From: Camillea tinctor
Lineage: Eukaryota > Ascomycota > Sordariomycetes > Xylariales > Xylariaceae
Reading direction: 5' to 3'
Length of the DNA: 64,000 nucleotides
NCBI GenBank assembly: GCA_022578605.1
Contig: MU394060.1
Location: 310,001 to 374,000 of the forward strand
Below the pieces are notes generated by a model that made no database searches, was not told where the DNA came from, and saw only the letters and a program-made list of their open reading frames with translations. Below are positions 23,058 through 34,569 of this stretch, piece after piece. Position 1 is the stretch's first letter; each line of letters opens with the position of its first letter. The translations under genes were made by a program, and so were the position numbers.

Positions 23058-23191
23058 ATGTTTCCCCGAACGTCCGATATGAATTGATGAGGTCCAAAGT
23101 TCAATGGGCTCGACTCCACCAAGTCTTGGACTATGTTCAATCTAAGCAGCTTCGTGCAGAAGGCTCAATCAGCCGCTCAGCAGCTGATTGA
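23058..23191 (+). promoter_or_regulatory. Two overlapping upstream ORFs before the GYP2-like start
   Basis: A nine-codon uORF runs from ATG at 23058 to TGA at 23085-23087, with a second in-frame ATG two codons before its stop. That TGA overlaps the ATG of a second, 34-codon uORF (23087-23191). The second uORF passes across the main start at 23133 in another frame. If the transcript begins upstream of 23058, which cannot be seen from sequence, scanning ribosomes would meet both before the main AUG, and this would reduce or regulate translation. Confidence 0.5.
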
Positions 23192-26100
23192 TCCCATGCA
23201 AGGGCTGAACCTGACCAACTCTGACAGGAACCCTTCCAAAGCCTCTCTCTTCCAGAGCCAGTTCCGACTTCCTGCCTCCCAGACGCCTCTGTACGAGATA
23301 CCTGCCGAGCTTACCATCCCGCCCTCCAACATTACCCAGGGGGACAAGGACCGTGACCGCGGCTGGCACTACGCCGGCAAGCTGCATCTTTCCGACTCGT
23401 ATATCTGTTTCTCTACCACCGCAACCAGCTTTGTCCAGTCTGCGAGTACCTCGTCCTCTGCTGCTTTCACCGGCCAAACCCATGGCGGAGGCCCGAGTGG
23501 GAATGGATTTACCTTTCCGCTCTGTGCTATCCGACGGGTCGAACGGCTAAATAGCCAGACCTTTCAGGTGTGCCTATCCACCAAGTTTTGTATTGTCTTG
23601 TCTTCACAGCCGGCTAACTTTGCTGGATCTTAGTTTGCGCTCGCTATTACCACCTGGAATGGTATTACCCAAGAATTAGCCAAGGACAAAGACGTGCAAC
23701 GGGACAAGAAAGACTTTCGAGAACAGCGTATCACTATACATCTTGCTGCTAGCCGTCCGGCTTGTGAGCGATTTTGCGATGGTCTCAAGAGAGGCCTGCG
23801 AGGTGCGGTCGGGAATGTCGGAAGATACAAAAAGGTCATTGCCGACTGCTACTCCGAATATCTCCTCCGGCCTGAAGAAATGAAGAATGTCAACCCGCCT
23901 GATGCTGGCCTGGGCATGGTTTTCCGATACCCTGGCGATCCCAAGAAACTTAGGGATCGAGCTAAAATGAGACTCTGGGCTGAGTACCTGCGCGATAATG
24001 GTCGCAACGCAACTCTGATCCGCCAACCCACCTTTCACAAGCTCATCAGGGTTGGGCTTCCAAACCGTCTGAGAGGAGAAATGTGGGAGCTGACATCTGG
24101 TTCGCTTTACCTGCGCCTCGAAAACCCCACGCTCTATGTAGACACACTAGCCAAGTTTGAAGGGAGGGAATCGCTAGCCATCGATGAGATAGAGAAAGAC
24201 CTAAACCGGAGTCTTCCTGAGTACCCTGGTTTCCAGGCCGAAGATGGGATCAGCCGTCTGCGACGTGTTCTCACGGCTTACAGTTGGGTCAACCCTGAAG
24301 TTGGTTACTGTCAGGCTATGAATATTGTTGTAGCTGCGTTATTGATTTACATGTCAGAAACCCAGGCTTTTTTCTTGCTCTCAGCACTATGCGATAGGCT
24401 GGTGCCCGGATATTATTCGTCTACTATGTATGGCACCCTCCTAGACCAGAAGGTGTTTGAATCTCTTGTGGAGAAGACGATGCCCATCCTGTGGGAGCAT
24501 CTTGTGAAGAGTGATGTACAGCTCTCTGTGGTATCTCTACCCTGGTTCTTGTCACTATATATCAACTCCATGCCCTTGGTTTTTGCCTTCAGGGTGTTAG
24601 ATGTTTTCTTCGTCGAAGGACCTAAGGTTCTGTTCCAAGTCGGACTGGCTATTTTACGGATCAACGGCGAGGACCTACTAGACGCAAGCGATGATGGCGC
24701 GTTCATTTCTGTTTTGAAATCGTATTTCTCGCGTCTTGACGAATCCGCTCATCCGAAGTCTGAAAATCCGAAATTGCGGGCAATCAACCGATTCCAGGAA
24801 TTGATGGTCGTTGCTTTCAAGGAGTTCTCAGCCATCACGCATAGTAGTATCCAGGATTTAAGGATGAAAAATAAGGACGCCGTTCTCAATAATATCGAGA
24901 ACTTTGCTAAAAGAACTGCTATCCGAAACCTCGGGCCCGAGAGCAAACTGTTGAGTGCAGATGAGCTCAGTTCTCTTTACGACAGGTTCTACACAGTGTT
25001 ATATGAGCGGCAGCAGCGAGATAGCATTATACAAGAAGAGCAGATTCGTCGGGCTAAAGCTAGTAGAGCAAGAGGAGCCGAAACTTTTACAGAGCACCGT
25101 GATCATGGCATAGAGAAGGGTCGAGTCGGTCTTGGCCCCAGTACCAGCTTGATGGATTACGATGCATTCCGAGAGTTTTTGGCAAGTGTGTCCAAATGGG
25201 CTATTTCGGATACACAACCTTCACCTAGGCGGGACCCATCTTCGGAGAAAGATCGCAATGGTTATTTCGGGAGTTTTAGACGAGCAGAAAGCAATCCCCT
25301 TTCGCCCTGGGGTGGAGGACCAGAACCAGCCGACCACGAATTTATGCAGCGCTTATTCCGGAGATGGGATGTAGACTCGAGCTCAACGTTGACACTGCAA
25401 AACGTCGTTACGGGACTTGCACATATCAAGGGTAAGCGGGACATTATGGGCACCATCACCTATTTTTTCGAACTATACGATGATGACGGCGATGGGAGAG
25501 TCGACCGCGAGGGTATTCTGCGAATATCTGAGGCACTCCTGTTTATTTCTAGGCGTGGTCTGGAAGGGTCGCTAAGTCCTTCGAATTCTAGCGTAACTCT
25601 CGACGGAATGACGGAGGGAGACAAAGGTTCTGCTAGCCCGCCTATAGGCGGCACCGTGAACGAGCGCTTCTTGGGTAGCGTGAGCGCCTTTATCAGACGC
25701 TGTTTTGAGTACGCCGACCCAGATCATCCAAGCAATCAACATGTTATGTCTATAGAGCGCAGTTCGAGCCCTGGGGTAGCAGATACCGACATCCCGGCAG
25801 CAGACAATAGCGCATTCGCCATTGGTGATGATGAGGAAGAGGAAGAGGAGGATCTGCTAGCATTTGAGGACGCGACAGATAACTTAAAAACTACCAAGAA
25901 AAAGCCAGACTTGGGAAGCGTTCCTCCGGCGATAGGCAAACCTGACGCAGAAGAAGGGAGAAAACGAGCTGTGTCTAAAGCGCAGTCTGAAAAAGCCAAT
26001 GTGGCTTTGGATCCCTCAAACCCATTGCATATAACACTGCCGACGTTCCGAATGGTGGTTCTTGCAGATGAGTTGCTTGAACAATTCTTCGAGTCCTCGT

Positions 26101-26621
26101 TCCCTGCGTCGCTTCACATTATTGACGGTTTGCCTAATGCGTCTAGCCAGTACACTTCGGCTCTAACTACGTTCTCAAATATGGGCTTTGGCCGTTCAGC
26201 TGCGGGGTCTCTCCCAGTCTCACAGCCAGGAATTGCAGGAGCGGGACGCGGTCTACGGGGTGTCTTAGATAATCTTGTTACGGATGCGTCACGTGTAGCA
26301 GCGGAAGTCCGGCGTCGGATGGAGGAAGCCCAGCGTGAGTTGGAGAAGAACGCATTGCCAGGACAGAGAGATGACGATGAAGAGGAGGAAGAGGATATCC
26401 AGGGTCCCATCAAGACCAGCGGTGGTTACGGTGGGGACGCCGAGAGACGGAGCGTTCTGTCTACGGACCGAGATCTGTTAGATGGCGCCGACGCAGATGC
26501 CGGGGCTGGGAAAGCGAACGAGGGTTCGAGGCAATCTATGCTACTCGACCCCAATGTTCCACAAGGGAGGACTAGTACAAGTAGTTCTGCGACACAGAGA
26601 ATAGTGGAGTTCGAGAGTTGA
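23133..26621 (+). CDS. GYP2/MDR1-type Rab GTPase-activating protein (GRAM-TBC-EF hand)
   Basis: This TBC-domain GAP accelerates GTP hydrolysis on Rab/Ypt GTPases in endosome-Golgi traffic. Exons are 23133-23567 and 23634-26621 (66-nt intron), giving 1,140 residues. The N-terminal region carries GRAM-like segments (GKLHLSDSYICFST). The TBC domain spans about residues 286-500 and has both catalytic fingers: the arginine finger in IEKDLNRSLPEYPGF near 330 and the glutamine finger in GYCQAMN near 368. An EF-hand loop (DDDGDGRVDREG) lies near 760, as in yeast Gyp2 and animal TBC1D8/9. Acidic low-complexity stretches (EEEEEEDLLAFED; DDDEEEEEDIQG) and a Ser/Thr-rich tail follow, presumably disordered. 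Length is somewhat above the yeast protein (about 950 residues). Two uORFs precede the start. The gene belongs to ordinary cell machinery and has no evident link to the metabolite cluster. Confidence 0.93.
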
Positions 26622-27562
26622 AGGGCGTGTAGGGAATCACCCAAAGGGGGCCAGGAGACGTATTGGTCTGGAACATGATTTAGGGCTTGGGAGTTCCGAT
26701 TGCTTTGTTGGCAAGGGTGTGTTGACAAGTGCGCTATTGCAGCAAGGACTACATACAATTCAATCTGATGGGTCAATACCCGCCACAGCTCCAATGATGG
26801 TACTGAGACATGGCGAGGAGACTAAGAATTCTAGGAGATGGCAACTAGTGTCCAGGAATCTGAGGATGCCGAGTTTATTTCCCATTTCAAACATGTGTAA
26901 TTGAACCCGGCATCTCTTGAAATTGCAGAATGCCATCGCAGCATTCAGATATTTGTGCTATGATATGTGGCAGTCTATTTTCAGCGAGCAGCAGTGATTA
27001 TCTCAAAGCCCAAAAGGCACGTCAACCAAATCGCAGCTACCCGGATAGTAATGGCTCGTACCATATCTGAATAGCGAGACTCAGGGGCAGATAGTCTCGG
27101 TTCACCGCCCAACTCAGACTAAAGGGGGGTAAGCCCAATGCTAAATAGGATCTTCAGGTGTCATTCCAGGGGTAGCCAGATGCCCTTACTTTTTAGACCG
27201 AAACAATTCCCCTAATGTGGCATTAAGAGTTGATGGATCTGAGTCAAGTGAGGGAATGCTATTGTTGAGCGATAGTAGGCCCTACCTCTTCTCTATCGTT
27301 TCCCATTAGCATTCCATCACAAGACATGTATTTTGAAGAGATGAGTGATAGGCTAAATGGCGCATCCCTTTCGATTTTCCTCGGCCTTCAAATATCAGAG
27401 TTCGCCCGCCCAAAGGTCTTTTCGTTTCCTTCTTCACCACCACGCTCTTTGAGAATATTCACTCTTTTATTATACTACAGTTCTTTCTGACAGAGGCGAC
27501 GTTCATACAAGCGTCGATATTTGGAGTTTGCCATAGCGCGAAGTTCCTAGGGGCCCGTCAAC
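26622..27562. other. Intergenic region, GYP2-like 3' UTR and WSC gene promoter
   Basis: No gene is supportable. The last 200 bases before the WSC start contain a C/T-rich segment (about 27,410-27,490), consistent with a promoter and 5' leader. Confidence 0.55.
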
Positions 27563-30141
27563 ATGGGGTTGTCGAATCGATCGAAAGCGGCAGCTCTGGC
27601 TGTCGCGACTCTTGCCACTTCGGTAAAGGGTCAAGGTTTTTACTACGAGGACTTTTCCGCAGCGTGTCCTCCTTCGGTGAACTTCCAGTACCTCGGGTGT
27701 TACACGACTGCTGCTCCCGGGCCGTTCCTTTGGACCCCGGACAACATGTCTCCAGGGAACGGTCTCTCAAAGACGTACATTCGCTGGGAGACCGACCATG
27801 TCAACAATACCATCACTCCTCATTTTTGTACGGACGTGTGCCGAGCCCATGGCTTCAAGTACGCGGCGCTTTGGAACCAGCAGTGTCAATGCGGCGCTAC
27901 ACTTTCATATACACCGAAAGGTGGTGCGTTAACCACGCTCGGGCGTGCGGCAAGCGAGGCGGATTGCGTCGACTCGGCTAACCCGTGTCCCGGTGACCGC
28001 AGAGAGAACTGTGGTACTGCGACCGGTGCTAGAATCTTTGTTGATCCATCGTTCGAAAATTCAGCTGCAGAGGCGGATCTAACTACGCTTTCTAATGGCT
28101 ACAAACAGCTGGGCTGTTTCCAGAGCCCTAATCTGGCCTCGAGTGCCGCAACGGTTACATCACCCACTTCTACTTTCCCCGACACTGGATCCTGCTTCCA
28201 ATACTGTGCCGACTTGGGATCGCCCCTGGTTTACATGTCGGCGGTCGCTAATGGAGGCGGCGCGTATGTATTATCCCCCCCAGTGAAGTACAGAACTAGG
28301 CTAACTCGATGTTCAGTGTGAACTGCTTCTGTGGACAAGACTTCGGTGCAGGAGCTCAGTCTGTCTCGGTAACTGATAACACTTGTAGTTTGCCCTGCAG
28401 CGACGTCACTAGCACAACGTAAGACCACCAGAGAGCAGTCGTGACGATGCCTAGCTAACCTCATCCTAGTCCTTGCACTGGCCAGAACTGCTGTGGAACT
28501 GGAAATGGTCCGTTCCCCGTGTACTCCAACCCGGACTTGATGGGCTGTTATGTGCCCAGAATCCCGGGTGAAGCTGACCCCGCCGTGGCCACGCCGGCTG
28601 CGAACGCATACACAAAGTGCTTCGCGACTCCTTCAAGCATCACGGCGCGAGCGGGAAAGACGCGGGCCATCGACTATGGCGGCACCACTATCAGCCTAAC
28701 AGGACATTTCGTGCCTACTGCTCAACCATCTGTTGCAGTCTGGACAGCATATGCCTGCTACTCGTCAAACAAGATGAACACTATCTTTTCGGATTCCAGA
28801 GATGTGACCAGCAGTCTTACCGACGTGAACGTCGAAACCTGCACAAAGCAATGCGAGAGTATCAACTTTGATTACGCCGGTCTACAAGCCGATGGCACCG
28901 CGCCCGCCACGATCAACTGTATTTGCGGTAACACCTTCAGCTCCGCTCCTCTTCCCGCTGCAGCAAACATGCAAGACTGTAACCAGCCTTGCACAGGCAG
29001 CTCAGCTCAGTCTCGGAGCGAGAACTGTGGTGCACCTGGCGGCCCGCTACTTTATGCTAGGGGTACCAAGGCTAACAATGGACCCTGGTATGGATCATCG
29101 CTCGTTAGCTATAGCAGCACTCCTATTTACTCGTGCGCGGGAGGGGAGGCCACAACCACTTCGACGACTTCGACGACCACCTCCGCTACCGACAGTACTA
29201 TGACAGGTACCGACAGTACTATGACTGGTACCGAAACTACTACTGGCACTGAGACTCTCACCACTACTGGCACTGAGACTGTCACCACTACCGGTACTGA
29301 TACCACCACCAGCACTGGCACCGATACCACTGCCACCGAGACCGAAACCACTACCGGCACTGAGACCATCACCACTACTGGCACCGAGACCACCACTTTC
29401 ACCAGCACCGGCACTGGCATCAGCAACACGACCAGCACCACCAGTGCCTCCGTCGTAGGCGTCACTGACTTGCCGCCTGATGTTATTGTCATCCTTAGTG
29501 TTCTACGTGGCGACCTCGACGGCAACGGCCGGAAGCGCAGCGCCGGTCGTTTCCGCCGCCAAGCTGCCGACCCCGTTGACACCAGCGGCGGCTTCATCGG
29601 TGGCGTGCAGCCCGTCGACCCCGCCAACCCCGACTCCTGCAACGACGCCAGCGGCTTCCAGGTCATCGACGGACAGCTCCTGAGCGGCGGCGAGCCCGTC
29701 GCGACCGACACCGGCGTCGACTACACCCCTCTAGCCGTGAACCCCAACGGCGCCATCTCGCGCATCTTCAGCATCGACTCCAACGGCCAGCTGCACTGGT
29801 ACAACGACGCCTTCTTCCAGGGCGAGGCCGGTTTCTGCCAGATCAACGGCGCGGGCCAGGTCTACGTCACCTTCGGGCCCCCCGACACCTTCCCCGACGG
29901 CTGCGTCGTCATCTCCATCATCGCCTACGAGGCGCGCCAGTGCGTCAACGGCCGCATCGTGCCCCTCGCCGAGGTCATCGGCACCACCACCACCACTGGT
30001 GGCACCGGCACCGCCACCGTGCTCCCCGGCGAGGAGGGCATCTACATCGAGGGCCAGGCCCCCGACGCCTACCTCTGCCACGAGACCACCCTGTCTTTCA
30101 TCCCTGGCGAGCCTACCTTCCTGCCCCACGGCGAGTTGTAA
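27563..30141 (+). CDS. Secreted multi-WSC protein with Thr-rich stalk, Kex2 site and C-terminal globular domain
   Basis: This is an extracellular or wall-associated protein; WSC domains bind carbohydrate. Exons are 27563-28263, 28317-28418 and 28470-30141, giving 824 residues. A signal peptide is evident (basic start, then AAALAVATLATSVKG). Three Cys-rich WSC-type modules follow, beginning at LGCYTT, LGCFQS and YACYSS and ending in patterns such as ENCGTATGARIF and ENCGAPGGPLLY. Next comes a Thr-rich tandem repeat of TGTETTT-like units (about residues 494-594), probably heavily O-glycosylated. A basic GRKRSAGRFRRQ segment (near 622) is a likely Kex2 site. The last 190 residues form an independent domain (DSNGQLHWYND, GEAGFCQINGAGQVY, CVVISIIAYEARQC) that I believe matches a fungal domain of unknown function. 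There is no transmembrane helix or clear GPI signal, so it is probably released. The 3' third is more GC-rich than the rest. Confidence 0.9.
29146..29450 (+). repeat. In-frame Thr-rich coding repeat (ACTGGCACYGARACY-like units)
   Basis: Degenerate units encoding T-G-T-E/D-T-T-T repeat within exon 3 of the WSC gene and form the mucin-like stalk. Such coding repeats often differ in copy number between strains. Confidence 0.85.
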
Positions 30142-31307
30142 AGGAAACGAAACAAGATTCGTCCTGGCCCAAAAAAAAATAGGGGGGGAGAGACAGGAGA
30201 GGTGGGAAAATATAAAGAAAAGATCAAACCCCTTGCCTCTCGACAATTTTTCTTTTTTTTTCTCCCTTCCCCTTCTTTTTCTCTCTTCCTAACTTCTTCT
30301 TTGTTCTTCTTTTGACTTGTTTTCTTTTTGGTGGAATTGGCTTTTTGGGGGGGTGGCGGATAGGGGGGGTATGGTATGGTATGGGATCTGCCTTGTTCCT
30401 TGCGATCAGGTAGATGGGGAATGGGGTTCAACGGTGTAGGCTAATAGGTCAGTCAGATTGGGAATAGGATTAGGGGTTTAGGTAGTTGTAGCCTTAATTG
30501 GATTGTTGTGTTTTTCCTTATAAACCGGCGCTCTTCTACTTTTGCCGTGATGCCAATGATAATATGTAGTCTCTATCACCTACCTTAATGAATCTAAGTC
30601 GGTTAGTCCTTATTGCGTAAGCATAGATCCATCATCAAAATAATTCCGAAGCCACCCTCAGCCATAAGATGCGTTTTGCAAGGTTGTCACGGAAAGTCCT
30701 GCTGCCATTTACGTTTTGCTAGCATCCCTAGACATCGTGGCTTGCCTTTTTTTTTTTTTTTTGTTAACTCACCCTTTTTCTTGTCAGCTTCGTGCTGTTC
30801 AACTTATCGTGTCATGATACAACCTGCTTTCGTTTTCATATAAGGTCGAAAGCAAGTAATCACAAAAACAATACGAGCCGCTGTTTTTCTAATTCTGCAA
30901 GTGGACTCTTGCCGACTAATTGACAGCCTGGTTAGCGACCCGGTTATGGGTGGTGAGTAGGCAGGTTGGATAACACAACGCGTTCTGGTCAGAGTCTAAG
31001 TTAGGCACTTGCGCACGATAGACGTTAGATAGCATCCGGGTCATGTTTGTATATATCCTCGATATCACGGACTGCTTTATACACATACAGGCCCTATTAT
31101 ACCCAATAAATATTCCATATATCCATATAAACAAATAGCCCTTATCACTAACCTATCCATAAATACACCAATAACCAATAGATACATTTCAGACTACGCT
31201 ACGCTATGCCATAAATGCATAATTAAACCCACGAAATACGAATTTCATCCTAAATCCAACTCCTAGTTTTAGTCCTGCTCGTATAAGAATATAAAACAAA
31301 CCCTCTC
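30142..31307. other. Intergenic region between convergent WSC and transcription-factor genes
   Basis: Two 3' UTRs are expected here. The first 150 bases hold long T- and C/T-rich runs and there is a 16-T run at about 30,747-30,762. No gene is seen. Confidence 0.55.
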
Positions 31308-34300
31308 CTACTCTACCTCTTCACTGGCAGCACGGCTCGGCATCCTACTAGCATGGCTCGCGGGCCCGCTACCCAGTTCCGTGAGCAGAGTCCCCAAGCT
31401 CTCGACGAGGGGGGGCAGAGGCTCGGAGCGCACAGGGTAGCTGCCACGTAACAGACTACGAGCGATGTCGAGGACGGCAGCGGGGTGATCAGCTAGGAGC
31501 TCTACACCCGAGAGGGAGTCACCATTATGCGTGATACCAGGGGTGCCGCGATCGAGCTGCAGGAAGGCCTGCGTGCCGCGGTCCTCCTGCATGTCGAGGA
31601 GTACGTGGGCCGTCGGTAGCGAAGAAGCTTTGCCGCCGCCATGGTCGCCATTGTTGTGAGCGGTGGTGGCGACGAAGGTATTGCCGTCGGTGTTGGTGTG
31701 GTGGTGGTGGCTGTTCTCCTGGGCCCGCGAGCATGACAGCAGGCCGTAGACCCATAGCGTGAGGGACGCGAAGTACACCGCTATAGCGTTGAAGCCGCGC
31801 AGCGAGGCGGGCGGGAGCAGGCGCGCGTTGCGGAATACTTGCCCCGCGTGCCAGACGGCGTAGCGCGCCTCGCGGTTGGGAATCCATTCATCCTCCAAGG
31901 CGATGGCGGCGCGGCGCGCTTCGTCTTCGCCGGATTTGCCCGCGAAGTGCTGGAGTTCGTCCGGTGAGACGTGGAGGATCATCATGAAGAGCTCGGCGAC
32001 GAGGATGAGATGAGGTAGCGCCTTGGATGAAGTGCAGAGACGAATGTGGAAGTCGCCCAAATCGCGGTAGAGCTCCTGGTGTTGAGATGTCAGCCATAAG
32101 CGGTGAGTTCCCTGGCGTTGGTTGTTCGTCGGGGCTGCTCCATGACGGTAGAACTTGACGGCTTCACGGTACGCCGCGATCTGACCCCAAAATCCGTATA
32201 GCACTGCCGTGTAACAGAGCTCAACATCCGCATACTCCTCAAAAATCTCGAGCGTATTCATGCAATGCATAGCTTCAGATACCCGAGGTAGGTCAGTCTC
32301 AGACGAGCGAGGCTTTTTCCGGTTATACATATCACGCCAAGCCTGGGCGCTGGGAGCTTTCCAGAGATCTCTAGCTGCAGGTAGACTGAAGCAGATCTCG
32401 GTGTACGACATTAATGGATTGTTTTGGAAACATGCAGATGACTGGTGGTCATGTACGAAAAGATGGATAACTAGCCTAAAATATGTCAAGAAAAAAAACG
32501 CGATGTTAGATATACGAAAACGCTTACCTCTTGAGAGATTCCCTTTGAATGAACTTATGCCATTTCATAGTAAGAACCTCTGTTGTATCAGAGGGAAGGG
32601 GGATTGTTGAGGGTGAATCTGCAGGTCCCGAGAATGCACCAGCTCGTCTCAACATCTAGTGAACAGTTAGTAACTAATATAAACACAACCTATATATATC
32701 TTTAGTCAAATTGTTCAACATACAGTCAGTATGGTTTGCTTAAAGCTCTCTGCGATCTCCATCTTCCGCTTAAACCCGCTCCACAGGCCAATATCTAAGA
32801 CCAACATGAAAGCTTGTTGGCATTGAAGGTCCCTAGTGGACGAGTTACTTGCTTCGAACTATAGATCATTAATTAGTTAAGGATTCCAACGCTAGACATC
32901 TCAAACAATTGTGCAAGAGGTAACCGTGGCACAGATGAGTAAATCTAGCATAAAGCCATCTTACCTTTTCTGCAACGCCTACTCTCACAACTTCTTGTAA
33001 GGAAAGTCCGAACTGCCAGATAGCAGGCACGGCAATAAATGTAGCACCGCTAGAAACGACGGCTGCTAAGAGTTCCGGCATTACCTTGGCCGGATTAAAC
33101 GACGCCGCGTGGATCCAACTGTCCGTCTGATACTCATCCTGAACAAAATGTGCCTGGATTAGGTAGCTCAGCAGATCAAGAGACGGAAAAGAAGGAATCT
33201 TAATCAGGTCTTTGTTCTGCATTAGGACCATGGCGAATAACCGGTCACGGACAGCATTTTCTAGTTTGAGCCGGTGAGGCTTCGACATGAGCATCTTCTC
33301 ATAGGCCGGTGACTGCGCGATCTTTTCTTCGTTAAACACTAGTCCTTCTTTTCCAAGCCGTAGACTATCCCTAGACTGCGGTTCCCAGAGCCATGGCGAG
33401 CGTTTGAAAGCGGCATGGCACTGGGCTGGGTCTCTGGGTAGACGCGAGGGCCTTGAAGTTGATGTAATGGAAGACTGCGGGCTGTCGCCTTTGCTCTCAC
33501 TTTGTGGGATGATGAAATTATCAAAATTGAGGTCCCATAATGAAAAGCCCATCTCCTGAATAGGATTGTGATTTGGGTTGAAGTACATCATGTCGTCCGG
33601 AATCCCCTCCATGATTGGCTCGGTCTGTGCTAATTGATCATGAAAGTAGCTATGTTCCACAAGAGACAACTTGGCGCCATCGTCGTGATTGGTCACATTG
33701 GTGACCTCGTTGCAGAAACCTGTTTGGTTCGACGAGTAATCCGAGGGCGAGACAGTGGAAAGATCTGGTCCAAATTGTCTAAGCTTTAATATCCTTGCAG
33801 CATAGTCATCGAAGAGCGGTGCGAGAACTTGGTCCTTACCATCTATGGAAGCTGCATGCATCGAGTATCGCTTTGTGGAAGTCTGGCAAGGCAGGTTTTT
33901 GCTACGACACCGGCTGCAGGGCTTCTGGTCATCACATTTGGCTTTGGCTGCCGCACAGTTCATGCAGGCCTCGCTTGCGCGGTCGCTGCGTCGAATAGTC
34001 GGTCTACCATTACCTCCCTCGTCTCGATCATGTGTTGTCTCGTGGCGGGTAAGGAGGTCACTAGCAATTGATCAGCTCATATCGTTCGGTGTGAGTCTTG
34101 TCCATTGGTAGCATGACGGACGCTCTATTAAATCTTCTCGGGCAGCGTGAACATCGGTATGGCCGGGCATTCTCGTCTATTGTCAGATCAGACTTGTTCC
34201 ACGTTTACCCAGAGCAGCTCAAGGTTCGAGGTGAGGATCAAGAGGCGGTTAGCAAGCACACTTACGTGAGCGCAGGTGTCTCGTTAAATGATCGGCCCTA

Positions 34301-34569
34301 TTTGATAGATAAAGAGGTCCGATATTAGTAGAGGATCGAATGATGAGAAAACAAGTAACCCAGAGTACTTCAGGAATTACCTACCTTTCATAGACTCTCG
34401 AACATATATGACAGACATGTGAAGGTCCCGAGGAAGAGGCATGGCCAGCCAGTTTGACGCGCTTCACCGGTGGCCGCCGGGGTCCCTCGGACTCTCCGAA
34501 CACGGACCCTATCAGGTCAGTACCGGCGGCATCACATAATATGTCGATTCCATTCTGGTGCTCCGTCAT
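31308..34569 (-). CDS. Transcription factor with two C2H2 fingers plus a Zn2Cys6 cluster
   Basis: This is a nuclear DNA-binding regulator of 932 residues in seven exons: 34569-34385, 34297-34266, 34176-34122, 34060-32965, 32858-32724, 32655-32528 and 32475-31308. The spliced length divides by three. Finger 1 uses C53, C56, H69 and H73 and is completed by a 32-nt exon (ADHLTRHLRS). Finger 2 uses C81, C84, H97 and H101 and begins in a 55-nt exon (NARPYRCSRCPRRFNRA). The Zn2Cys6 cluster uses C123, C126, C133, C139, C142 and C149. A basic patch RRPPVKRVKL (31-40) may be a nuclear signal. The fungal-specific transcription-factor middle region covers about residues 370-700 (for example LLSYLIQAHF and DIGLWSGFKRKMEIAESFK). 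The third intron has an uncommon GTCCGT donor. Only the ATG at 34569 is a true in-frame start; the frame extends upstream only from a GTG. The targets are unknown. It lies 14 kb and three housekeeping-type genes from the PKS, so it is not clearly a cluster regulator. Confidence 0.92.

Larger units (their letters stand above)
20504..23132. promoter_or_regulatory. Divergent promoter region of PKA (minus) and GYP2-like (plus) genes
   Basis: No gene is seen in these 2.6 kb. Purine-rich AGA/GTA-type triplets between about 20,800 and 21,070 read as a pyrimidine-rich 5' leader for the minus-strand PKA gene. On the plus strand a C/T-rich tract at about 22,770-23,040 precedes the GYP2-like start. In between are low-complexity repeats (21,351-21,393, 21,961-21,990 and 22,181-22,218) and many TACCTA/TAGGTA words. 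Confidence 0.6.

Noticed and set aside
29127..29711. Long antisense frame of 194 codons opposite the WSC gene stalk
   Set aside because: It is the mirror of the Thr-rich repeat, which gives a Val-rich artefact on the other strand.
31308..34569. C2H2-Zn2Cys6 factor as the regulator of the PKS cluster
   Set aside because: It is 14 kb away beyond PKA, Rab-GAP and WSC genes, and no shared promoter motif could be demonstrated.
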